A stretch of DNA of 64,000 nt from Nocardia otitidiscaviarum NBRC 14405 (lineage in GTDB: Bacteria > Actinomycetota > Actinomycetes > Mycobacteriales > Mycobacteriaceae): positions 1 through 64,000 of the forward strand of contig NZ_BAGD01000030.1 in NCBI RefSeq assembly GCF_000308635.1, read 5' to 3'. A program made the position numbers and the translations under genes. Numbering within the stretch: position 1 is the stretch's first letter; the number at the start of each line of letters is the position of its first letter. The notes below the pieces were generated by a model. That model was given only the letters and a program-made list of their open reading frames with translations. It searched no databases and was not told the origin of the DNA. Positions 19,801 to 31,800 of the stretch are shown here, piece after piece.

Positions 19801-22800
19801 CGCAGCGAGTCCCGGCACCCGCTGTTCCAGGTGATGCTGGCCTTCCACAATCTCGCCGACGCCGAAATCGCCCTGCCCGGAGTCGATGTCGTCGCATCGG
19901 GCGCCGACACCGGTGTGGAGCGGTTCGATCTGACCGTCACCGCCGCCGACACCCCCGACGAACGCGGGGCCATGCCGATCACGCTCGGCTACGCCACCGA
20001 TCTGTTCGACGAGGGCACGGTGTCCGCGCTCGCGCAGCGGCTGGTTCGCGTACTGAGCGCCTGCACAGCCGATTCCGACCGCGCCGTGCGGGATATCGAC
20101 ATCCTCTCGGCCTCCGAACGGCACAGCCTGCTCTCCGAATGGGGCCGTGTCGACACCGTCCCGTCCTCCGACGGCGTCACGCTGCCCGAACTCCTGGCGC
20201 GGGCCGTGGCGGCGAATCCGGATGGGGACGCGGTCGTCGCGGGCGAACGCCGACTGACCTACCGGGAGGCCGACGAAGAATCGAATCGGTTGGCGCGCTT
20301 CCTGATCGAGTGCGGGGTCGGCCCCGAGTCGGTGGTCGCCATCGGCATGTCGCGGTCGCTGGAATGGGTGCTGGCGGTCTGGGCCGTCACCAAGGCCGGG
20401 GCCGGGTTCCTCTCCCTCGATCCGACGCATCCGGCCGAGCGCAATCGGTTCCTGTGCGCCGATTCCGAGGTGCGCGTAGGGCTCACACTGGAGCGCCACC
20501 GGGCGGAGCTGTCCGGCGCGGTGCCCGAATGGCTGGTCGTGGACACTCCGGATGTGGCGGAGCGGGTCCGCAACCACCCCGCCACACCGGTGTCCGACGC
20601 GGATCGGCGCGGTGCGCTCCATCCCGACTCCCTCGCCTACATCGTCTACACCTCGGGGTCGACCGGCCGTCCGAAGGGCGTCGCGGTCACCCATGCCGGA
20701 ATGTTGGCGGTCGCCGCCACCCAGGCGCAGCGGTACGCGATCGACACCGAGTCGCGGATACTGGGCGTGGCCGCCCGCACCTTCGACGCCGCCGTACTCG
20801 AGATTCTGCTCGCCGTCCCCACGGGCGCGACGCTGGTGCTCGCACCCGCCGACGTCTACGGCGGCGAACCGCTGGCCGAATTCCTGCGCGCACAACGCAT
20901 CAGCCACCTCTTCTGGACCCCGGCGGTGGCACGGTCGGTGGACCCCGCGGGACTCGACGAACTGCGGGTGGTCACGGTCGGCGGCGAGCACTATCCACCG
21001 GACCTGGTGACGCGGTGGTCGCGCACCGACACCGCGCGTGCGCGCCGCTTCTTCAATGTCTACGGCCCTACGGAAACCACCATCATCGTGACCGTCAGCC
21101 CCGAACTCCGCGCGGGTGATCCGATCACCCTCGGCGCGGGTATCGCGGGTATGTCCATGCGGGTGCTGGATTCGTCGCTGCGGCCGGTTCCGGTGGGCGT
21201 GGTGGGTGAGCTGTACGTGTCGGGCCCCGGTGTGGCACGCGGCTATCGGGGCCGCGCGGGGTTGACGGCGGGGCGCTTCGTCGCCGACCCCTACGGGCGG
21301 CCCGGCGAGCGGCTGTACCGCACCGGTGATCTGGTGCGTTGGCTGTGCGGCAGCGAATCCGACTCCGCCACAGGCATTCTGGAGTATGTCGGCCGATCCG
21401 ACTTCCAGGTGAAGGTCCGCGGTCAGCGTCTGGAACCGGGTGAGGTCGAGGCCGCGCTGACCGGGGTGACCGGCGTGGCGCAGGCCGTCGCGCTCGCACA
21501 CGGCAGCGAGGACGCCGCCGGGGCGCGATTGGTGGCCTACGTGGTCGCCGCGCCGGGAACCGAGCTCGATCCGGCAGCGGTGCGGGAGTCGGTGCGCCGC
21601 CGCCTGCCCGGCTATCTGGTACCGGATGTGGTGACAGTGCTCGACGAACTGCCACTGACCAGCAGCGGCAAGATAGACCGCCGCGCACTGCCGGAACCGG
21701 TCCTCGCCCCGCACGAGTTCCGGGCACCGGCAACCCCCGCCGAACAGGTGGTGGCCGAGGTGTTCGCCGAGGTGCTGGGCGTCGACCGGGTCGGCGCGGA
21801 GGACGACTTCTTCGCTCTGGGCGGCGATTCCATTGTCTCCATCCAGGTGGTGGCGAAGGCGCGGGCCCGGGGCGTGGCCTTCGGCCCGCGCGACGTCTTC
21901 GAACAGCGGACGGCGGCGCGCCTGGCGGCCGTCGCCGACACCACCGCGGCCGCCGGGGTCACGCTGGCCGAGCTGCCCGGCGGTGGCGTGGGTGAGTTGC
22001 CGCTGCTGCCGGTGGCGCACTGGATGGTGCAGTGGGGGAAGGGTTTCCAACGTTTCGACCAGCATGTGGTGCTGCGGATGCCCGACGGCGTGACCGAGCC
22101 AGGCCTGCACGCCGCGCTGGGCGCGCTAATGGACCGCCACGACATGCTGCGCTCGACGCTGCGGTGCGATGCGTCCGGACGGTGGTCGATCACGGTCGCA
22201 CCGCCGAGCACGGTCGCCGCGGCGTCGCTGCTGCACCGCCGACCGCTCGACCCGGAGCTGATATCCGACGGGGTGGAGACCGTCACGAATATCGCTGCCG
22301 CGGAGCTGGATTCGGCCCTGCGAGCGCTCGATCCGGCCGCCGGGACGATGGTGCGGTGCGTCTGGCTCGACCCCGGGGACGGGGTACCCGGTTGGCTGCT
22401 GGTGGTGGCGCACCACCTGGTGGTCGACGGCGTGTCCTGGCGCGTGCTGGTCCCGGATCTGCTGTCGGCACTCGACCGGGTGCGCACCGGCGCGGCCCCC
22501 GACCTCGCCCCCGTGGGCACCTCGATGCGGCGATGGGCGCACGGCCTCGTCGCGGCCGCCGCGGAACCGGCTCGGCTGGCGGAACTGGAGCTCTGGCAGG
22601 GCATCGTCGACGGCCCCGACCCGCTGTGGGGCGGACGGGAACTCGACCCCGGGGTCGATACCGCCGAGACGCTCGACCAGGTGCGCGTCGAGCTGCCCGA
22701 GGCGGTGACGCGCACCCTGCTGAGCACGGTCCCGACCGTATTCCACGGCGGCGTCAACGACGGGCTGCTCGCCGGTCTGGCCGTGGCCGTGCGACTCTGG

Positions 22801-25800
22801 CTGGCGCGCCGCGGCATCGACGAACCGACGGTGCTGGTGCGCCTGGAAGGGCACGGCCGCGAGGAACAGGTGGTGCCCGGCGCGGACCTGTCCCGCACCG
22901 TGGGCTGGTTCACCTCGATGTTCCCGGTGCGCTTCGATCTGACCGGCGTCGACCTCGCGGACGTCGCCACGGTGGTGCGATCGGTGAAGGAGACCCTGCG
23001 CGCCCTCCCGGACAAGGGCATCGGCTACGGCCTGCTGCGCTATCTCAACCCCGACACCGCCGCCCGGCTGCCCGATCGCATGCCCGGGCGGATCGGCTTC
23101 AACTATCTGGGCCGGGTCTCCGCCGCGGACACCGGCGACAGCGAGGTGCACGGCGGACTGGGCGAGCTCGATGCCGCACCGGATCCCGATATGCCGGTGA
23201 CGGTGGCGGTCGACATCAGCGCGATCGCCATCGACGATCGGCTGCGGGCCAGCTTCCGCTTCCCGCGTACGCTGCTCGATCGGTCCGAGGTCGAAGAGTT
23301 CGCACAGCTGTGGTCGCAGGCGTTGACCGCGATCGCAGAATGTGCCGAAATACCCGGTGCGGGTGGACATTCGCCGTCCGACTTCGAGCTGGTGCGGCTC
23401 ACGCAATCGGAGATCGACGCGTTGGAGGTCGCGTACCCGTCCCTGGGTGATATCTGGCCGGTGACTCCGTTGCAGGCCGGACTGCTGTTCCATGCCCATC
23501 TGGTCGACGCCGACGCGGACGCCTATGTCGCACAGCTGATGCTGCGACTGTCCGGTGACCTGGACGTCGACCGGCTGCGCCGCGCGGCGGCCACGCTGCT
23601 GGCCCGCCACGACGGCCTGCGCACCGCGTTCCGCACCACCGACAGCGGCAGCACCGTGGCGGTGCTCCGCAACGACGTCGAACTGCCGTGGCGGGTAGTG
23701 GATCTCACCGACGATCCCGATCCGGACACCGCGCTGGCGCGGTTGGCCGCGGCGGAGAAGGCGACCCCCTTCGACCTCACCGCCGCACCGCTGCTGCGGT
23801 GCACGGTCGCCGCACTGCCCGCCGACCGCTGGGCGCTGGTGCTGACCAACCACCATGTGATCCTCGACGGCTGGTCCTGGCCGCTACTGCTCACCGATCT
23901 GTTCGGCCGCTACGCCGACGCGCCGGGAACGCCGCCCGGTTCGTACCGTGACTTCCTCGTCTGGTTGGCGGCCCGGGACCGGGACGCGGCCCGCGCCGCC
24001 TGGACCACCGCGCTCGACGGCGCCGAACCCACCCTCCTCGCCGCCGGAGCCACCCTCGGCACCGGCCCGCTCGCGGTGGCCGATCACGCGATCACGCTGG
24101 AGGACAGCGAAACCCGCGAACTGCTGGCCGCCGCCGCGGCGGCGGGCGTGACCGTCAATACCGTCCTCCAGTCGGCCTGGGCGATCATGACCGCACGGTG
24201 GAGCGGACGCACCGACGTGGTCTTCGGGGCCACGGTCTCCGGGCGTCCCGGTGACCTGCCCGCCGCCGATCGCACCGTCGGCCTGTTCATCAATACGATT
24301 CCGACCCGGGTTCGCCTGCGCCCGACCGAATCCGTGGCCCAGCTCTGGACCCGCATGCACCGGGACCAGGCGGCCCTGCTCGACCACCACCATGTCGGCC
24401 TGCGCGAGATTCACGCGCTCACCGGGCACGACAGTCTCTTCGACACCCTCATGGTGCTGGAGTCGTACCCGGTGGACGCCGACGGCATCGAACACGCCAT
24501 CGGCGACGGCGGCCTCACCGTCGAGCGCATCGTCGCCGACGACGCCACCCACTATCCGCTGACCTGCACCGCCACCGTCCAGGACACCCTGCGCCTGCGA
24601 ATCCAGTACCACACGGCGATTTTCGACGCCGACACCATCGCCGCGTTCACCCGGGAACTGCGGCGGGTGCTGCACATCATCGGCACCGAGACCGCCGCCA
24701 CGGTGCGCGACATCGACCCGCTGTCGGAGCGGGAGCGTCAGCTGCCGCCGTGCGCCGGGGACGACGACCACGCCGGGGCGGGGACCCTGCTGCCGGACCT
24801 GCTGGCGGCGGCCGTGGCGAGCAATCCGGACGGTGCGGCGCTGGTGGACGGCGATCACACCCTCAGCTACCGGCAACTGGACGAGCAGGCGAATCGCCTG
24901 GCGCGCTACCTGATCGGCCGCGGCGTCGGCCCCGAGTCCGTGGTGGCGGTGGGCGTGCCCCGCTCCCTGGACTGGGTGCTGGCGGTCTGGGCGGTCGCCA
25001 AGACCGGCGCGGCCTTCCTGTCCGTGGACCCGGGCCACCCGATCGACCGCAATCGCTACGTCTGCGCCGATTCCCAGGTGCGGGTCGGTCTCACCGTGAC
25101 CGCGTACGCCGCCGACCTTCCGGTGGACGGGGTGCCGTGGCTGGTCATCGACGCGCCCGCCACCTCGGACGAGATCGCGGCGTCCGCGCCCGCACCGGTG
25201 ACGGCCGCGGACCGCGGTGCCGTACGACCGTCCGCCACGGCCTATGTGGTCTACACCTCCGGTTCGACGGGCCGCCCGAAGGGGGTGGAGGTCACCCATG
25301 CCGGACTGGCGAACCTGGTGGCCGACCACCGGAACCGCGTTGCCGTCGACCCGGATTCGCGCGTGCTGGCCGTCGCGGCGCGCACCTTCGACGCGGCCGT
25401 GCTGGAACTGCTGCTCGCGGTCTCCGGCGGCGCCGCGCTGGTCGTCGCGCCCGAGGAGACCTACGGCGGCCCGCCGTTGGCGGACCTGCTGCGATCGCGG
25501 CGCATCACCCACGCGTTCCTCACGCCCGCGGTGGCGCTGTCGATGGACGCCGACGGACTCGACGCGCTGCGGGTCGTGCTGACCGGCGGCGACCGCTGCC
25601 CACCGCAGATGGTGGCGCGGTGGTCGCGCACCGACTCGGCCCGGCGGCGGCGCGTGCACAACCTGTACGGTCCGGCGGAGGCCACCATCTGGGTGACCGG
25701 GAGCCGCGAACTGCGCGCCGATGCGCCGATCACGCTGGGCGCGACCATTACCGGCATGTCGGTGGCGGTCCTGGACACCTGGCTGCGGCCCGTGCCCGCG

Positions 25801-28800
25801 GGCGTGGTCGGTGAACTCTACGTCTCTGGACCCGGCGTGGCGCGCGGCTATCGGGGCCGCGCGGGCCTCACCGCGACCCGGTTCGTGGCCGACCCGCACG
25901 GGCGGCCGGGGCGGCGCATGTACCGCACCGGCGACCTGGTGCGCTGGAACGCCGACGTATCGGGTTCCGGTGCCGGGGAACTGGAGTTCGTCGGGCGTTC
26001 CGACTTCCAGGTCAAGGTGCGCGGTCAGCGCCTGGAACTCGGCGAGGTCGAATCCGCGCTGACCGAAGTGACGGGGGTGGGGCAGGCCGTCGCGGTGGTG
26101 CACCACCCGGTGGGCGAGGCCGCCGCGGCGCGGCTGGTGGCCTATGTCGTGGCCGCGCCCGGCAGCGACCTCGACCCTTCCGGCGTGCGCGACTCGGTGG
26201 CCCGGCGGCTGCCCGCGTTCCTGGTGCCGGATGTGGTGACCGTGCTCGACGAACTGCCGTTGAACAGCAGCGGCAAGGTCGACCGCCGTGCCCTGCCCGA
26301 ACCCGCTCTCACGCAACGAGGTTTCCGCGCGCCCGCCGGCGAGACCGAGCGGATCATCGCCGAGGTGTTCGCCGACGTGCTCGGGACCGACCGGGTCGGC
26401 GTGGACGACGACTTCTTCGTCCTGGGCGGCGATTCCATCGTCTCCATCCAGGTCGTGGCGAAAGCCAGGGCACGGGGCGTGGTGTTCGGTCCACGGGAGG
26501 TGTTCGAGCAGCGGACCGCGGCCCGTCTCGCGACGGTCGCCCGGACCGCCGCGGACGCGGCAGCCGCCGCGACCGAGCTGCCCGGCGGCGGTGTGGGCGA
26601 GCTGCCCCTGCTGCCGATCGCCCGCTGGATGGTGGAGTGGGGCAGGGGTTTCCAGCGTTTCGACCAGCACGTGGTGTTGCGGCTCCCCGCCGGTGTCCAC
26701 GAATCGGCCCTGCTCGCGGCCGTCGGCGCAGTGCTGGAGCGGCACGACGCGCTTCGCTCGACGCTGCGCCACGACGGATCGGGGGAGTGGTCCCTGCATA
26801 TCGCCCCGGCCGATGCGGTGAACGCGGCGACGGTACTGCACCGGCGCGCGCTCGACCCGGCCGTCGACGTCGACTCCGAACGAGGCCGCCGGACCGTCAC
26901 CCATATCGCCGCGGTGGAACTGGATTCGGCGCTGCGGCGGTTGGATCCGAGCGCCGGCGACATGGTGCGAATGGTCTGGCTCGCGCCCGCAGACGGTGCA
27001 CCCGGATGGCTGCTGATCGTGGCGCACCATCTCGTCGTCGACGGCGTGTCCTGGCGAATCCTGGTGCCGGACCTGCTCGCGGCCCTGGCCCAGGCCACCG
27101 CCGGCAGCGCGCCGCCCCTGCCGCCGGTGGGCACCTCCGTGCGGCGCTGGGCCCACGGCCTGGTGACCGCCGCCGCCGAGGCGTCCCGCACGGCCGAACT
27201 ACCTCTCTGGCACGCCATGGCGACGGGACCGGACCCGATGTGGGGCGGGCGCGACCTGGATCCGGGGATCGATACCGTCGAAGCACTGGACCAGGTCGGC
27301 ATCGAACTGCCCGAGTCGGTCACTCGCGCGCTGTTGTCGACGGTGCCGACGGTCTTCCACGGCAACGTCAACGACGGACTGCTGGCGAGTCTGGCCGCGG
27401 CCGTGCGCATCTGGCGTCACCGGCGGGGCATCGCGGAGCCGTCGGTGCTGGTGCGCCTGGAGGGGCACGGACGCGAGGAGCAGGTGGTGCCCGGGGCGGA
27501 CCTGTCCCGGACGGTCGGCTGGTTCACCTCCATGTTCCCGGTACGCCTCGATACGACCGGGCTCGACCTGGACGGACCGCTCACCGGCAGCGCCGGCCCG
27601 GCCGCCCTGGTGCGGTCGGTGAAGGAGACCCTGCGCGCCCTCCCGGACAAGGGCATCGGCTACGGCCTGCTGCGGTACCTCAATCCCGAGACCGCCGCCC
27701 AGCTGCCGGACCGGATGCCGGGCCGCATCGCCTTCAACTACCTCGGCCGGGTCTCCGATACCGGCGACGACGAGATCCACGGCGGGCTGGGCGAACTCGC
27801 GGTGGCACCCGATCCCGAGACACCGGTGACGGCGGCCCTGGACATCAGCGCGATCGCGGTGGGCGACCGGCTGCGGGGGAGCCTTCGGTTCCCGCGTACG
27901 CTGCTCGACCGGGCCGAGGTCGAGGAGTTGGCGCAGTTGTGGTCGCAGGCGTTGACCGCGATCGCTGAATGTGCCGAACTACCCGGTGCGGGTGGACATT
28001 CGCCGTCCGACTTCGATCTGGTGCGGTTGACGCAAGCGGAGATCGATGGGTTGGAGCGGGCGTATCCGGCGCTGAGCGATATCTGGCCGGTGACTCCGTT
28101 GCAGGCCGGGCTGCTGTTCCACGCCCGATGGGCCGCCGCCGACGATCTGTACGCCTCACAGGTGCTGCTGCGACTGTCCGGCCACCTGGACGTCGCCCGG
28201 CTGCGCCGAGCGGGGGCGGTGGTGCTCGAACGTCACCCGAGCCTGCGCAGCGCCTTCGCCACCGGCCGCGACGGCACCACCGTGGCCGTGATCTGCGATG
28301 ACGCCGAAATACCGTGGGAGTTCGTCGATCTCACCGACGCGACCGATAGCGAGGCGGCGCTCGCGGAGCTGGCCGCCGCCGAGAAGGCGCGGCGCTTCGA
28401 TCTCGCGGCGGCCCCGCTGCTGCGCTGCACCGTCGTCGCATCGGCCCCCGAGCGGTGGGCCCTGCTCCTGACCAACCACCATGCGATTCTCGACGGCTGG
28501 TCCTGCCCGCTGCTGCTCACCGAACTGTTCGCCGCGTATCTGGGTCAGGAATCGCCGACGGCTCCCGGCTCGTATCGAGATTTCCTGGCCTGGCTGGCGA
28601 CTCGGGACCGGGATGCGGCCCGCGCCGCCTGGGCTCGCGCCCTGGACGGCGTCGAACCCACCCTGATCGCCGGTGCCGCCGCCGACACCGGGGTCGTCGC
28701 CGACCACTGGATCACCGTCGCGGACAACGAGACCCGAGAGCTGACGGCCGCGGCCGCCGCCGCGGGCGTCACGCTCAACACCGTCCTCCAGTCGGTGTGG

Positions 28801-31800
28801 GCCGTGCTGATCGCGCGACTCACCGGACGCGCCGATGTGGTGTTCGGTACGACGGTGTCGGGTCGTCCCGGTGAGCTGCCCGGTGTCGACCGCGCCATCG
28901 GCCTGTTCATCAATACGGTGCCGACCCGGGTGCGACTGCGCCCGGCCGAGCCGGTCACCCGGCTGTGGACCCGCGTACACGACGAACAGGCGGCCCTGCT
29001 CGACCATCAACACCTGGGGCTCACCGAGATTCACGCGCTCGCCGGTAGCGACGCCCTGTTCGACACCGTCATGGTGCTGGAGTCCTACCCGGTCGACGTC
29101 GACGCCGTCCGTCGGCTCACCGGCCCGGGCGCCGTCGCCGTCACCGGCGTGAGCGCTGCCGACTCCACCCACTATCCGCTCACCTGCAGTGTCATCGCGC
29201 AGGACGGCCTGCGGATTCGGTTGCAGCACCGTCCGGACGTGCTGGACGAGACCGCCGTCACGGCGTTCGCCACCCGGCTGCACGCGACCCTGCGCGCGGT
29301 CGCCCTCGCCCCGGAGACGCCGGTGCGTGCCCTCGGCCTGCCCTCGCCCGCCGAGCACGATCGGCTCGTGCGCGACTGGGGACGCCGCGGCAACCCGGCC
29401 ACGGCCGTCGTGACCATGCCGGACCTGCTGGCGGCGGCGGTGACCCGCAATCCCGACGGTGACGCGGTCACCGACGGCCATCGGACCCTCACCTACCGCG
29501 AACTCGACCAGCGCTCGAATCGATTGGCGCGCTACTTGATCGGTCAGGGCGTCGGCCCGGAATCGGTGATCGCCATCGGCCTGCCGCGCTCCCCGGAATG
29601 GGTGCTGGCGGTCTGGGCCATCGCCAAGGCCGGTGCCGCGTTCCTCTCGCTGGACCCCGGTCACCCGCTCGACCGCAATCGGTTCGTCTGTGCGGATTCC
29701 ATTGTGCACATGGGGATCACGACCGAAGCCCATGCGGCGGCACTGCCGCGCGACGGCGTGGCCTGGCTGGTGCTGGACGATCCGGGCAGCGCGGACGCGA
29801 TCGCGTCGTGCGCGCCCACGCCGGTCGCCGACGCCGACCGCCACCGCGGCATTCGGCCCGGCAACACCGCCTACCTCATCTACACCTCCGGATCCACCGG
29901 CCGCCCCAAGGGCGTGCAGGTCACCCATGCCGGACTCGCGGCCCTGGCCGCCGCGCAGCTCCGTGACCACGAGGTACGGCCCGATTCGCGGGTGCTGGCG
30001 GTCGCCGCGCGAACCTTCGACGCGGCCGTCCTCGAATTCCTGTCGGCGGTCTCGGGCGGCGCGCTGCTGGTGATCGCACCCGACGACGTGTACGGCGGCC
30101 CGGCGCTGGCCGCGCTGCTGCACACCGCGCGCATCACGCACGCGTTCATGACGCCCGCGGTGGCGCTGACCGTGGAAACGGAGGGCCTGGATGAGCTGCG
30201 CATGGTCATGACCGGCGGTGATCGCTGTGCGCCACAGCTGGTGTCGCGCTGGTCGCGCACCGATACCGCGGGTCGGCGCACGGTGCGCAATCTGTACGGT
30301 CCGGCCGAGGCGACCGTCTGGGTGACGGGCGCCGAACTGACACCCGGTCGCCCGGTGGTGATCGGCGGGCCGATCCCGGGCATGGGTGTGGTGGTGCTGG
30401 ATTCGTGGTTGCGGCCGGTGCCCGCCGGGGTGGCGGGTGAACTGTACGTCTCCGGACCCGGCGTGGCGCGGGGCTACCGAGGCCGTGCGGGCCTGACCGC
30501 CGCGCGCTTCGTCGCCGACCCGTTCGGAACGGCGGGGGAGCGTCTCTACCGCACCGGCGACCTGGTGCGGTGGCTGCCGGACACGGAATCCGGCTCCGGC
30601 GTACTGGAATTCGTGGGCCGGGTCGACTTCCAGGTGAAGGTGCGCGGTCAGCGGATGGAGCCCGGTGAGGTCGAAAGCGCCCTCACCGAACTGGCGGACG
30701 TCGAACAGGCCGCCGTCGTCGTGCACACCCCGAACGGCGGTGCCGGTGCGCGCCTGGTGGCCTACGTGGTCGCCGCGCCGGGACACCGGCCCGACCCGGC
30801 GACGGTGCGGCGCGCGCTGGGCCAGCGCCTGCCCGGCTATATGGTGCCGGACGCGGTCACGGTGCTGGATCGGCTGCCGGTCACGGTGCACGGCAAAGTC
30901 GACAAGGCGGCCCTGCCCGAACCGGTGTGGGAGCGGGCGGAGTACCGCGCGCCGGTCACCCGCACCGAAGAGCTGGTGGCCCGCGTGTTCGCGGCCGTGC
31001 TCGACGCCGAGCGGATCGGCCGCCACGACGACTTCTTCGCCCTGGGCGGCAATTCGCTGTCGGCGACCCGGCTGTCGGCGCGACTGGCCGACGAGACCGG
31101 TCTCGGCGTCGGCGTACGCGACGTGTTCGAGCGGCCGGTGGTCGCGGAGCTGGCGGCGCTGCTCGACACCCGCACCAGCGCTGCGACGGTGGACACGCCG
31201 CGGATCGCCGCGCGGGTGCGGCCGGAGCGGGTGCCGCTGTCGTTCGCGCAGCAGCGCATGTGGTTCGTCAACCGGTACGCCCCCGAATCCGCGGCCTACA
31301 GCATCCCGTTGGCGCTGCGGCTGTCCGGCGCGGTGCGCGTGCCGGCGCTCGCGGCCGCCGTCCGGGATGTGCTGGGCCGCCACGAGGTGCTGCGCACGCG
31401 GTACCCGGATGTGGACGGTGTGCCGTTCCAAGTGGTCGTCCCGGTCGAGGAGCTGCCCGCCGTGGCGGACATCGACCTGACGCCGCGACCGGCGGAACCC
31501 ACCGCCGTGACTGCCGCGGTCGCCGCCGCGGCATCGGTGGGATTCGATGTGGCGCAGCGCGTTCCGCTGCGGGTGCGACTGCTGTCGACCGGTCCCGAAG
31601 AGTACGTGCTGGTGTGGGTGGTGCATCATATCGCCGCGGACGGCTTCTCCATGGCCCCGCTGGCGCGAGACCTGGCCGCCGCCTACGCCGCGCGCTGCGT
31701 CGGGCGGCGACCGGAGTGGGCCCCGCTGCCGGTGCAGTACGCCGACTACACCCTGTGGCAGCGCGAATCGCTGGGCACGGCGGACGACCCGGACGCACCG

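Noticed and set aside
17065..22110. A 1,681-codon open frame on the minus strand, and similar long frames opposite the NRPS (8452-9777, 28156-32763, 32806-35235)
   Set aside because: They are shadows of the NRPS in GC-rich DNA: low-complexity His/Arg/Gly-rich translations with no domains, repeated once per module.
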